Shown here: positions 26,766 to 38,009 of the stretch, piece after piece
How the letters are laid out: each line of letters begins with the position of its first letter
Position numbering within the stretch: position 1 is the stretch's first letter
Origin: Guadua angustifolia
Taxonomy: Eukaryota > Streptophyta > Magnoliopsida > Poales > Poaceae
DNA: 64,000 nt
NCBI GenBank assembly: GCA_036346375.1
Contig: CM070515.1
Coordinates: 7,214,423 to 7,278,422 of the forward strand
Reading direction: 5' to 3'
Position numbers and translations under genes: made by a program
The notes under the pieces: generated by a model
What the model was told of the DNA's origin: nothing
The model's input: only the letters and a program-made list of their open reading frames with translations
Database searches by the model: none

Positions 26766-27477
26766 CATGAGTCAAATGTTTGAGGAGGCGGCTGCACGAG
26801 ACATGCTCGAACTGCCGCATCCTGGACGCGGACTAGGCGTCGGGGAACTAACTAGCGAGTCATGAGAGGACTCTTGTCGCCGCATCCCAAGCATGAGTCA
26901 AATGCTTGAGGAACCGGAGCGAGACATGCTCGAACGCGCGTCTGGGCGCGGACTAGACGTCGAGGGAACTAACTAGCGAGTCATGAGAGGGCTCATGTCG
27001 CGCATCCCAAGCATGGGTCAAATGCTTGAGGCCCCGGAGCGAGACATGCTCGAACTGCGCATCTCGGACGCGACTAGGCGTCGAGGGAACTAACTAGCGA
27101 GTCATGAGAGGGCTCATGTCGCCGCATCCCAAGCATGAGTCAAATGCTTGAGGCCGCAGAGCGAGACATGCTCGAACCGCCGCGCGTCTGGGCGCGACTA
27201 GGCGTCGGGGAACTAACTAGCAGGTCATGAGAGGGCTCATGTCGCTGCATCCCAAGCATGGGTCAAATGCTTGAGGAACTGACAGACGAGACATGCTCGA
27301 ACTGCCGCATCCTGGACGCGGACTAGACGTCCAGGGGAACTAACTAGCAGGTCATGAGAGGGCTCATGTCGCTGCATCCCAAGCATGAGTCAAATACTTG
27401 AGGAACTGACAGACGAGACATGCTCGAACTGCCGCATCCTGGACGCGGACTAGACGTCCAGGGGAACTAACTAGCAC
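26756..27477. repeat. Tandem array B (about 122-bp unit, 6 copies)
   Basis: Six copies, each starting catcccaagcatgagtcaaa (starts near 26757, 26882, 27003, 27126, 27248 and 27374). Each carries agacatgctcgaac, a short GC-rich stretch, gggaactaactagc and catgagaggg. Spacing is 121-126 bp. Non-coding. Confidence 0.9.
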
Positions 27478-27776
27478 GGAAGAGACCCGCGCTCGAGCAA
27501 AGGACTTGCTCGGCGGGGAACTCGGACAGCCCCCCGAGCGAAGTGCGTGCTCGGGGGAAGAGGCTCGCGCCCGAGCGAAGGACTTGCTCGGCGCGGAACA
27601 TGGATAGCCCCCGAGCGAAGCGCGTGCTCGGGGGGAGAGGGCTCGCGTCCGAGCGAAGGACTTGCTCGGCGGGGAGCTCGGACAGCCCCCCAGCGAAGCG
27701 CGCGCTCGGGGGGAGAGGGCTCGCGTCCGAGCGAAGGACTTGCTCGGCGGGGAGCTCGGACAGCCTCGCGCCCAAG
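27478..27776. repeat. Tandem array C (about 80-bp unit, 4 copies)
   Basis: About four copies of a unit containing gcgaaggacttgctcggc, ggacagcccccgagcgaag and gtgctcggggg. It lies between array B and the leader of the element and is non-coding, although it creates long Pro/Ser/Arg ORFs on both strands. Confidence 0.85.
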
Positions 27777-27927
27777 CGAAGGCACCGACCACGCCCTCGC
27801 CGGCATAGGACACGCTGTCGTCCCCTACGCCGCCGGAGACGCAAAGGTCTCGATTGACTTGAGAATTCGGCATCCTCAGGGATTCCTTGCGAAAGGACTT
27901 CAGTCGATCCCCACGGACGGTGCCAGC

Positions 27928-28615
27928 TATCGACGATTCGGGACAGGGTCCCCCGCCGAGCTTACTTGTTGAATGAGGGATCAACTTGGGGCCCCCTTTT
28001 CCGCAAGGGTTATACGTCTGAGAATGTGCCGAACAGCGGGCAGGGTATATGGGACAAACGTGAAGCACGGGGTCGTTTTTATACGGTTCGGACCTCTCGC
28101 GGAGGAGATAATAACCCTCGTCCGATGATTGCACTAGTATGTGAAAGTGGGTTACAATGCGCTTGCTCGGGGCCTTGAACGATCCTAAGGGTTCCGTAAG
28201 CAAGCGATATGTGTGGCGTGTGCGTAGTCTGAAGGTCCCTCCCTCAATCCATCGTAGGAGGGGTATTTATAGAGAATTACAGAGACAAAACATTTATTAC
28301 GGGCGACTCTTGTTGAAGACGTATCACGGTCTGATGTCGCGCCATCCGCCGGGTACCACGCGACGTGGGTAATGCAGCGGCCTGAACGGTGGCGGCGCGA
28401 TCCGGCGTCGCGATCCCTCCACCAAGCGCATTTAATACCACGTTGCATTGTCGCGGGCCCCCGAGCTGCTTTGCTCGGGGCGTATCGATGGGGGACGGGG
28501 TAACCGTGGAGCGAGCTACGAAGGTCGACCTTCGCGCGCCATCCGGGCAAGAGCATAGTCGGTTGGCGCCGAGTCTTCGATGGTCGTCTTGGTACAGTAT
28601 ATCCAATCCCCGACA
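27928..28615 (-). repeat. LTR of the LARD element (5' LTR in its own orientation)
   Basis: Pairs with 24940-25657. Its inner terminus is TATCGACG on the plus strand instead of TGTCGACG. The primer-binding region lies immediately to its left at about 27908-27925. Confidence 0.88.
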
Positions 28616-29182
28616 GGTTCTATTCAGATCAAGATGTTTGATGGCACTTTGTTAGATGTTGTAAACATTCCATATTTAAAAAGAAATCTTATCTCGTTGA
28701 GTATTCTTAATGCTAAATGGTACAAATATTTAGGTGAAGGTAGAGTTCTAAAGGTTTTCTTGTTGTGATGAAGTGTGATATGAAGGATGCTAACCTATAT
28801 CATCTACGAGGTACTATAATTTTAGGTAATGTTGATATTGTTTGAAATAAATCATCCGATTTTGATGCTACTAATCTTTAGCATATGCGTTTGGGGCATA
28901 TAAGTGAAGCTGGCATGATGGAGAAATGAGGCTTCTTGATGGTCAAAGTATCGATAAGTTGAAGTTTTGTGAACAATGTACCTTCGGTAAGCAGAAGAGG
29001 ATGAAATTCAATACTGTAACTCACTTTATGAAAGGCATATTGGGTTATGGTCACTCTGATTTGTGGAGAGAATCCCACATCCCATCTCTTGGAGGTGCTA
29101 GCTACATGTTGACCATCATTTATGATTAGTCAAAAAGAGTTTGGGTTTATTTCATAAAGCACAAATTGGACATGTTCAAAAC
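28616..29182 (+). pseudogene. Copia protease end and gag-pre-integrase remnant
   Basis: It resumes the Copia frame interrupted at 24939 with IQIKMFDGTLLDVV, YLKRNLISLSIL and EGRVLKV. It then reads MRLGHISEAGMMEK-like zinc-binding integrase wording and CEQCTFGKQKRMKFN. Stops occur at about 28766 and 28926. It is cut at 29182 by the solo LTR. Confidence 0.75.
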
Positions 29183-29935
29183 TGTCGACGATTCGGGAAC
29201 CGGTCCCCCGCCGAGCTTACTTATTGAATGAGGGATCAACCTAGGGCCCCTTTTCCACGGAGGGTATAGCGTCCGAGGGCCTGCCGAGCTATAGATCGGG
29301 GTGACACAGCGAACAAGGGATCCTTTTTTGGTCTGGTTCGGGCCTCTCGCAGGGGAGATAACAACCCTACGTCCAGTGATTGCACTGGCTTCCAGAGATG
29401 GATTACAGGATGCTTGCTCGGGGGCCCTGGGAGGCTCTAAGGACAATCCTTCAGGCCACCAGCCAGCAACTACTATGTATGAGGGAAAAGTAAAAAGGAG
29501 TCGAACCCTAAACTTTACATGCGACGAGGTATTTATAGACGATTACAGCGTTACAACATTTATTACGGAGCGGCGCGCCACTGTTCCCGGACGTGGGTGA
29601 AACTGTTTCCTTGCTTTTCGCCATACCGTGACGTGGGCACAGTGGGCTCAGATCGTGGCCGTACGGTCCTCCAAGCCACCGAGCGATTAATGCCACGTCG
29701 CCTTCGTGGACCGTGCCCGGGTTTTTGGTGAGGCCCGAGGTCCCTCCTTTAGACCCGGTCGTCCGGTCGCGCACCCCCGAGCTAGCACGCTGGGGGGCGA
29801 GCTTGGTCGAGAACGGGGTAGCTTCGGAGGTCAGCCTACTCGAAGACCTCCCTTGGGGACACCGTCCAAGGGTGAGCCCAATCGGTAGCCGACCGGGGTA
29901 TGACGGTCGTCATAGGAAGTATCCAATCCCCAACA
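29183..29935 (-). mobile_element. Solo LTR related to the LARD family
   Basis: 753 bp starting TGTCGACGATTCGGGAACCG and ending ATCCAATCCCCAACA on the plus strand. The ends and several blocks match the LARD LTRs at 24940 and 27928, but much of the interior differs, so it is a related subfamily. It is flanked by a perfect 5-bp duplication, aaaac (29178-29182 and 29936-29940). No internal domain remains, as after LTR-LTR recombination. Orientation is assumed minus by analogy. Confidence 0.88.
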
Positions 29936-29940
29936 AAAAC

Positions 29941-30640
29941 ATTCAATGAGTAGTAGACAATGATTAAGAAACAAACATACAAGTATGTAAAGAAGCTACG
30001 TACCAACAATGGCTTGGGGTTCTATTTTAGAGAATTTGAAGCTTTATGCAGATCACACGGTATTGTGAGACATTATACCGTCCTAGATACTCAACAAAAT
30101 AATGTAGCCAAACACATGAATGGAACTATCATGGAGAATGTACGTTACTTGTTATCTAACTCTGGCTTATGTATGAGTTATTGGACTGAACCCGTTTCCA
30201 CTGCTTTTTATTTGATCAATTGGACAACAAATCTAGTAATTGATAAGAAGACTTTAATTGAGGTATGGTCTAGTTTTCCAGCTGATTATTCAAATTTGAG
30301 AATATTCGGTTGTCCTACTTATGCTCATGTTAATAATGGTAAATTGGAGCCTAGAGTTGTTAAATGGATTTTTCTTGGTTATAATCTTGGTGTGAAAGGT
30401 TGTAAAATTATGGAATCCTAAAACTATAAAAGTGGTTATTAGCAGAAATGTTACCTTTGATGTATTTACTATGTTGCACGATAAACCATGTATTGATGTT
30501 CTCGTTGAGAAGCTGAAAAAAAGTCAAGTGTGCATGTGGAGTATGTTATTGATTCAGAATATGTTAGGCGTGTATATACATCTTGCTTCATTAGTGGGTA
30601 TTGTTAGTGAATTTTATGAAGCATATAAACCCAATTTATG
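29941..30640 (+). pseudogene. Copia integrase remnant
   Basis: An open stretch at 29960-30421 reads KKLRTNNGLGF, FEALCRSHGIVRHYTV, NNVAKHMNGTIMENVR, SNLRIFGCPTYAHV and VVKWIFLGYNLGVKGCKI, the order seen in Copia integrases. Frameshifted wording continues to about 30640. The Copia sequence then breaks off and resumes at about 36140. Confidence 0.85.
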
Positions 30641-30926
30641 TAATTAAGATTGTTGTATGTGAATGATAAATAAATTTTACTTAATATGGTAGTCGGGGTG
30701 ATCATGAAATTTTGAGGTGAGGAATTTATTATGTTGATCTTACGGAGGATATATATATATAATTTTTGGTTACGTGTGAGTATATATTAAAATTAATTAA
30801 TTAAGTTTGCAACATTTACTTAGTATTAATGTTGTCCCGTTAGTGCATATTGTTGAATATTAGAATAACAATTTATTTAATTAAGATTTTGGATATTAAT
30901 AAATTGCTTAAATTAATGAGCTGTAG

Positions 30927-31140
30927 ATGAACAGGAGATGGATGTGCGATCTTGACTGCTTCTGTGACCAAGAATATATCGACGGTTGTATCTGTTTTTC
31001 TAAGGCGTGAGGGAGAACGACTTGCAAAAGAAGGCAGAGTACATACTCTTGTCCATGCATTGATTGCAAGAATGAGAAGATGTTTTTCGAACAAAAACCA
31101 TATCCATTTGCACTTGATCGATTGATGTTCTTAATAGGAA
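30927..31140 (+). pseudogene. CACTA transposase N-terminal (transposase-associated) domain remnant
   Basis: Starts MNRRWMCDLDCFCDQEYIDG, matching the N-terminal wording of CACTA transposases. Cys-containing text (CPCIDCKNEK-like, in another frame) follows. Frameshifts occur after about 31010. It is followed closely by the DUF4216-type region, without the catalytic domain. Confidence 0.65.
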
Positions 31141-31289
31141 AGAAATCTACAAATTCTTACGATAATATTTTGTTCGAACAAGCCCATTTCCACGATATTA
31201 CCTTGATCCTTGAGGTGTGCCCGTATATGGACATACACAAGGGTAAGCTAAGGAGGAAAAGCGGGGAAAGTCGAGATTTGGATAACAAA

Positions 31290-31790
31290 AAAGCAAAATC
31301 GTTTGTTCGGTCATTGGTTCAGAGGAGCACATATGCGTGAAGAAAAGAAGTGTTACATTGAGGTGGTTGGCAAAAGGGCCTTGACAATCACGACATGGCA
31401 AGGATATGACATCAATGGATATACATTTTACACGAGAGCTCGTGATAGCAAGAGCACTTACCAAAACAAAGGTGTCAGTATAGATGCCTCGACAACAACA
31501 CGGCAAGTCTGAAAAGCATCTACTCGGGTTCATAGAGGAGATTTGGGATGGACTATCGCATTTTCAAGATCCGGTGTTTCGATGTCATTGGATGCGACTC
31601 CGAATGGTGTCAAGGTGGACAAGTGCGGCTTTACATCAAACATGCCTGACGATGAGACGAACCATTACGTGCTGCGTAATCAAGTAGCACAAGTATTCTA
31701 CATAATCGACCCGCGAGATAAGAAGCGCCACGTAGTTACGCAAGAAAAAGAAGGATCGTGGAGTTGAGAATGTCGTGGATGAAAGAGTAC
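31290..31790 (+). pseudogene. CACTA DUF4216-type region remnant
   Basis: Reads LTITTWQGYDINGYTFYTRA and KSTYQNKGVSIDA, then GFIEEIWD, PNGVKVDKCGFT and QVAQVFYIIDPRDKKRHVV after a frameshift near 31510-31550. This order is typical of the C-terminal part of plant CACTA transposase polypeptides. Stops and frame changes make it non-functional. Confidence 0.8.
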
Positions 31791-31799
31791 AACCAGCTT

Positions 31800-34080
31800 T
31801 GATGAGTTGCCTCCTTCGCAGTACTGACATTAGGCAGGAAGAAACCACTCAAGAAGTTACCTATCATCGTTGAACGTTATTGTTCTTCTTCCTCCAAGAT
31901 AACGCTTATGTGATTCTGTATTGTTCTTAACCACCACAGATATTCTCCTCCCTACCATACACCCGCCATATACTTTCATACGCAAATTCGATCGCTTCCC
32001 TCACTCCGTGCCTAGCTCCCGCATCAGCGCCCTTGACGAAGGCTCCTCTTCCCCACCGGGCGCCGCTTTCCTCGGCCGTTGCCCCGCGCCCTCCCCGCGC
32101 CGCCCCCTCCCGGCGGCAAAACCCTACCCGTAAGGTGATGGCTTGTGCAAATGTGAGAAGTTCAAGAACCTATTCATGGTTTTGACAAAAACACAGGTTA
32201 GGTCTCAGTGATGTTGCTACATCTTTATTCGTGTTACATTGGTGATCGAAAATAGGCAAGTATAAGGATGAATCTTTATTAAGGCTGCTTTTGGAGTTTG
32301 GTCATAGCCGTTTTGGTCATAGAGTTGTGTCGGGTTTGATGCTCTTGGGTGGTTTTGGGTTTTAGTCGGTAGTATTAATGGGCTTTACAATGTAATAACG
32401 TTGGATACAATTGTGGTAGTTTCTTAATTGAAAGCGACATCGGGTTTGATCATGTCCTATTGCTCTAAAAAGTTTTAGAACAACGGATGAAGCTTGGTCG
32501 ACACAAATTAGATCCGTAGGCTCTGTGGAACCGCAAAAGCTGTTGATAATAGATGGTGATATGAGGCAAAATGCAGTGATGGTCTTGATTTTTACTATAG
32601 GTTCATTCATAAACTCCAAGTTTACAATGCAGTTAATTCATAAATTCTGTGATGGTCTTGAATTTACTATCTGTTATTTCATGAATTGAGCAAAATTTGG
32701 TTATGCTTATTCCTATTGTCTAAAGCGCTACTCCAAGTGCTACACATGTTGTTTCGTAGCGATGCTTGTCATTCTTGTTTTGGGAATTAAATTATGTCCA
32801 CCAAGTAATACTGATAAGTAAAGCACATAATCATTGGTTGTTCTAGATTTTTTTAGATCTTGGGTGAAGTGATGACATAGGGTGTCGACCTAACATAAAA
32901 ATGCCCCGACAATTTAAAAGGTTCCTCCTGAAGATTCTTCCTGTCTTGCCATGTGATCATGAATTTTCTGATTTTAATGGTGTGGAATTTTATTGGTATT
33001 TGATGGGTACATTGTGTCTCCTTTGTAATTTGTTACCTTGCATTACAGTTGCTTTTTAAAATTTTCACAGTGGTTATGTCTTGCAAATAGAAATTGTACA
33101 TGTTAGTTGAGCTCATCTTCACGGTGGTTCTCGCACTTGTTGTTGTTGGTGAAGGTTTGGGTGTTGCTCTATGATGAATTGGGTTAAGAATGATAAGAAC
33201 TTATTATGTGTCTTGGGCCTTGAAAACAACATGCTTCAAATTGTTTTCTCATATCCATATGGCATCTAAGTAGTTAATTTCTTTCTTGCATATCAAAGGA
33301 TGATACTTTCTTGTGGTTAGTCGACTTCTTTGTTAATTGGTAATCTGTTGATATTTAGTATGCTTTGGATTCAATAGTTAGAGATAATTGTTCACCGGTA
33401 ATTCACTTGTCGGTGGTAGAAGTAATTGTTGAACTATCTTTGTTATCAATTGATCATAGATATTTAACAAGGAAATTCTCAACAACTCTTTAATTGTGCA
33501 TGCTAAGGTGGTAAGGGTTCAAAGGCCTAGTCACTAAATAATTTGTTAGCCCATTTGTGATTGTGGTGAAAATTCTTATTTTCATCCAAACCCTAAATCG
33601 AGAGCAAATCATTCATATCTCCTCTCTATGTTGGTAAGCATTATTTTGTCTATGTTGATATCTCACGATTGTGTGCTAATTCAATATGATATGGAGAGAA
33701 ATATCGAAATTCTTTGCGAGAATAAAACCAAATACTCCAACCTTAGTGTTCAAAGGCGCCATGTAGGAACCATAGTACTTGTCTTTTCTTGTTCCTAAAT
33801 ACTATAGAAAAATAGTAAACAAATCTGAGGTTAATTGTCTTTGTAATTGCTAAGTTCTATCTTATCTATGTCATTCTTGTTATTAGTGGATTATTCCATT
33901 TGTGACTCGAAATGAGCCATGGGCAGAGACACTTTAAGGATCTAATATAGTCCTCGGTTAGTACATCTTCTATCTTACTCCTCGCTTAGTACATATTTTC
34001 CTCGGTGTGCTAATTCAATATGACACACTTAGTTATTCTATCGGTTAGTACATATTTTCTTTCCCTCTCTGAAATATCTC
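31800..34080. other. Interior of the CACTA insertion, mostly non-coding
   Basis: A GC-rich patch at about 31990-32140 has exon-like composition, ending near a possible splice donor (cccgtaag, about 32127-32134). It is followed by about 1.9 kb of AT-rich intron-like DNA. No protein family was recognised. Confidence 0.4.
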
Positions 34081-34379
34081 CTTTCTATTGAGTAGTTCTA
34101 ATGGAGCCCAGCCGGGCCTATAATGGAGAGAGAGCCCGAGAGCATACCTTACCCTCCACCCAACCACAGTCCACCATTGTTCAGGGCCTCGTTCATTGTT
34201 CCCGAGGCCTCCACCTGCTGTTCGGGGCCTCGGCCATTGTTCCCGAGGCCTCCACTTACTTGCAACACGCCGGGGACGAGGGAAGAATAAGAAGCACGAA
34301 GGCGGTACACCATCACGGAGGTCTCGAATCTTTGGGTCCCCTGTTGTAATCAAAAAGGCGTGACAAAATACAGTCAACA

Positions 34380-35340
34380 TGGGTACATCAAGGGAGAAAG
34401 TGCCAATCACCTATTTGGATTGGCATAAAGTGCTTCAAGCCACCAAAGAGGATCGTGAATGAGCTCAAAGGAACCTTCGCATTCCCGGAGTCGAAGAACT
34501 TCGTCGCGTCGCGATGCATTGATGACCATGGATGCGGCGTGGAGAAACTTCAAAGCGGTGAACGTAAATTATGTGAAGCAAAAGCGGTCGGCGTCGGAGA
34601 CTACCCAAGATTACATGACCATCTTGGGATGAGTTCGTGGCGATGAAGCAATCTGACTGACAAGGAAGTCTAGTGAGGACCACATTAGCATCGCATGAAG
34701 GAATACTCACCCCACCAGACTTGGCACGAGTGGGTACACTGTAAAATTGCTCAATGGGATGAGGCGGGGATTACAAGTGATCCAACAGATGGCTCAAGTC
34801 CCTTGGTCGGACTACTGACCGAGTGAAGCACTACGTGCTAGAGGCGAGATCTCTTGTCTCATGAGGTTTATCATTCAAAAGCGGCGAAGACGGCAGCGGG
34901 CAAAAAGAGTTCATCGGTTATGCGCCCGATCCACCCAAGGATCCTTCCACCCAAACAGGGAAAAGACGAGCTATCACCCCTCGAAACAAAAAGCACGATC
35001 GAACACGAGGCGTCGGGGTCAAGGTTCCATGGAAGATGGGATTCACGAGCACGAAGACTCTTATAGGAGTCTAAAAGAGCTAAGAGAAGAGAAATGCAGA
35101 AATGGAAAGTATGAAGGAAAGGGTTATCGCGAGAATTACAACCCACCATTCAAACAAGTTCAACGACAAGTACAAGAAGCCTTGAGCGACGCCTTCGAAA
35201 ACGGCGCTCTCCAAATTTCTACAGTGCGTCGCAGCTATTGCGGGTCCGCGCCAAAGCTAAGCGGACCTAAACAATTATCTGTGGGCACATACATGACCCC
35301 ACACCTGTCGCTCAACGTGTCGTGATGAACATCTTTCTCT
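34380..35340 (+). pseudogene. CACTA second-ORF (Transposase_24-like) remnant
   Basis: The pieces DEFVAMKQSD, DPPKDPSTQTGKRRAITP, RGVGVKVPWKMGF and QVQRQVQEALSDA match the order seen in the plant Ptta/En/Spm family protein that accompanies CACTA transposases. The frame changes several times and has many stops. Confidence 0.65.
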
Positions 35341-36139
35341 GATTTTCTGAGGGTAGCTTATCCGTGCCAACAAGGGGTGTCTCGCACAATGCCCCGATAA
35401 GCGCCGAGTTATGCAAAGGTCGAGTGGACACGGTAGTTACATAGCTTTCTGCGATAAACCATGTATTGATGTTCTCTAGCCCCCTTCAAACTAGAAAGGC
35501 TATGGTGAACAAGAGTGTTGCAATCTCCCTTGAAGAGAATGGTTTTGTTACATCGACCCACGAGAAGTGGGGTGCTCCAAACCAGTTGACTTCCTCTCTC
35601 TGTCTTATACAAGACACGCAGAAGATACTCGCGGGCAAGTAACTAATTACATTATGAATGCATTTTGAGTTTCTTCAAACTTCCTTTTTGGGTGTTTTGC
35701 TACAAATATTGCATTGCTATATTCGAATATAGTACCACTGTTTCTTTGCATTTTGTACACAGAAGAAAGTTGTCACTTGATGCATAGTATTTTTCACCAA
35801 GACAGCACGGGAATTCCTCTCGGTTGGGTGATCTCGGTCAAACCCGATTTTTGCCAAAATTGAGAATGTAGAGGTATTTCAACATAAAAAAAATTTAAAG
35901 AACTTGCATCCTATGAGAATTCTTGGTGTTTCGTTTGTCAAATGTTATGTAACACAAAAACCACTTATAATCGGGTGTTGCTATTTTGTTTTAGCTTACT
36001 TCTCTATAGATGGCTTCCTTTTGTCTTGTTGTTTCTTCATATTCTTGAAGATCCTATATCTTTATACACGAAACTGAAAAATAAAATATACATGATATTT
36101 ATGTTATTGTACAATAGCCACATTGTTCCATTGCAGCCG
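35341..36139. other. Right part of the insertion, unassigned
   Basis: Contains a 25-bp exact copy (35452-35476) of Copia sequence found at 30479-30503. Otherwise no recognisable coding content. Confidence 0.5.
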
Positions 36140-37700
36140 ACAAGCCTAAGAGGAATATTCAAGCTCTTAAGAGATTTATTGAAGAAGCTAATATTGTGGT
36201 TTATTGTTCAAATATGGCAAAAGGAATTGAAAGTACTGCAGAACCTTTAACTTATTGAAAAGCTATATCTTTTGACAATTTAGAAGGATGGATGACTGCT
36301 ATGCATCATGAGATACAATCTCTTAAGAAGAATGGCACTTGAGAGCTGGTCAAGTTACCAATTGAGAAAAAGGCTATGAGATGCAAATGGATCTTTTAAA
36401 AAAGAAAAGAGTATCACCAACTGAAGAGCTTAGGTACAAGGCAAGATTTGTTGCTAAAGGATACAACCAAATTTCAGTTATTGATTTCATACATGTCTTT
36501 TCCCCAATTGTGAAGAATAGTTCTATTCGTACTTTACTTAATATTGTGGCTATGCAAAATTATGAGCTTGAGCAATTGGACGTGAAAACTATGTTCTTAT
36601 ATAGGGAACTTGAAGAAGACATTTATATAGAGTAGCCGAAGGGTTTCATTGTTTCGAAAAATTGAAGAAATCTCTTTATGGTTTTAAGCAATCACTCAAA
36701 TAGTGGTACACGAGATTTGACTCCTTTATGATCTTTCAAAATTTCAAAAGATATGATTATGATAGCTGTATCTATTTGAAGATTGTTAATAGTTCAGCTA
36801 TCTATTTGCTCATATGTGTTGATAATATGTTGATCGCCGTAAAAGACAAGATAGAAATTTCAAAAGTGAAGGCACAATTGAGTAGTAAATTTGAAATAAA
36901 GGATCTCAGTGCAGCAAAGAAAATTCTTGATATAGAATTGCTAGAGATAGATGGTTTAAAAAATTATAACTAAGTCAGAAATGGCATATTGATAGAGTCC
37001 TTTGTCGTTTTAACATACATAAGGCCAAACTAGTAAGTATTCTATTAGATGTACATTTCGGACTATCTTTAGCATCATATCCATAATCAGATGATGAAGT
37101 TAAGTACATATCTAGAGTTCCATAGGCCTGTGTAATTGGTTCATTTATGTATGCTATGGTATGTTCTCGTCCCAATTTATCTCAATCATTGAGTATTGTT
37201 GGTAGATTCATGACTAATCCTAGTAAAGAGCATTGGAAAATAGTTCAATGGATTTTTATATATTTGCAGGGCATTTCTAATGCTTGTTTATAATTTGGAA
37301 AAACTAGAGATAGACTCGTGGATTACATGAATTCAGATTTTGCTGGAGATTTGATAAAAGAAGATCACTTACTGGTTATGTATTCACTGTTGGAGGATGT
37401 ACCGAGCTGGAAAGTAAGATTGCAAGCTACCTTAACCTTGTCTACTACAGAAGCTACATAAGAAGCAGTTTGGTTGATAGGCTTGTTTATTGAGCTTTGT
37501 GGAAGTACATGTTGCACTGCAATATTTTGTGACGGTCAGAGTGCTATTTGCCTTACAAAGGATTTGATGTCCTCCGAGAGAATGAAGTGTATTGATGTTA
37601 TATATCATTACATTTAAGGTGTTATTGCTCACGGTAACATTAAAGTTAGCAAGATAAATACCCACGATAATCCAGTTGATATGTTGACAAAGCCATTTCC
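36140..37700 (+). pseudogene. Copia reverse transcriptase and RNase H remnant
   Basis: Reads LEGWMTAMHHEIQSL, RYKARFVAKGYNQI, FSPIVKNSSIRTLLNIVAM, LEQLDVKTMFLY, LEEDIYIE, DSCIYLKI and ICVDNMLIA. The usual YVDDM motif reads CVDNM. RNase H-like wording (SRPNLSQSL, CGSTCCTAIFCDGQSA-type frames) continues to about 37700. Many stops. Last coding part of the element spanning 23873-38290. Confidence 0.85.
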
Positions 37701-37726
37701 TACAACTTACTCAGACTTAGTTGGTA

Positions 37727-38009
37727 CTCCCTCCATTTTTTTATAAGGTGTATTTTGATTTTGCACAAGGATTAAAGTTGTGTTGAAATTGAGAAAGATA
37801 CGAGAGAAAATGACTTAGATGCCCCCACTTAATTGTTTTGGAAGATGAAAGATACACTTTGTGTGGGTGGTAATGAATAAATGCATATGGATGAGAGAAA
37901 ATAAATAGGGGTATAGAAGGAAAGGTCTCATTAAATCTACATACAAGCCTTACATTTGTAAATTAACAAGACCATTAAAAAAATAGGCCTTATAAAAAAA
38001 CGGAGGGAG
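37727..38009. mobile_element. Stowaway-type MITE
   Basis: 283 bp with inverted ends CTCCCTCCATTTTTTTATAA and the complement of ttataaaaaaacggagggag. Flanked by TA on both sides (37725-37726 and 38010-38011), the Tc1/mariner target duplication. No coding content. It inserted into the 3' end of the old Copia element. Confidence 0.92.

Larger units (their letters stand above)
24940..28615 (-). mobile_element. Non-autonomous LTR retrotransposon (LARD type) filled with tandem arrays
   Basis: The element is bounded by LTRs at 24940-25657 (718 bp) and 27928-28615 (688 bp). It is flanked by a perfect 5-bp target duplication, ggttc (24935-24939 and 28616-28620). Orientation is minus. Next to the right LTR lies TGGCACCGTCCGTGGGGA (27925-27908, minus), like the primer-binding region of grass Gypsy-type elements. 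Next to the left LTR lies the polypurine-like word CCTCGGGGGCTAGC. The internal 2.27 kb has no reverse transcriptase or integrase. It is almost wholly three tandem arrays plus a short leader that may be a gag stub. The inner edge of the right LTR reads TA where CA is expected. It depends on an autonomous relative for movement. Confidence 0.88.
30650..36130 (+). mobile_element. CACTA (En/Spm)-type sequence inserted in the Copia element
   Basis: Three CACTA protein remnants lie in plus orientation: a transposase-associated N-terminal domain (about 30927-31140), a DUF4216-type C-terminal region (about 31290-31790) and a second-ORF, Transposase_24-like region (about 34380-35340). The catalytic core expected between the first two is missing, so this is a deletion derivative. 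Neither the CACTA ends nor a 3-bp target duplication were found; the borders given are where Copia similarity stops and resumes. About 31950-32130 is GC-rich and may be captured host sequence. Confidence 0.65.

Noticed and set aside
25707..26797. Several 60-180-codon ORFs on both strands in array A
   Set aside because: Products of the 49-bp repeat read in different frames; no start context or family.
25740..27477. CRISPR-like repeat array
   Set aside because: The units are contiguous tandem repeats without unique spacers, inside an LTR element of a plant genome.
27364..28203. 279-codon ORF on the minus strand
   Set aside because: It runs from the LTR through the leader into tandem array C; its Pro/Ser/Arg repeats mirror the array and it has no domain.
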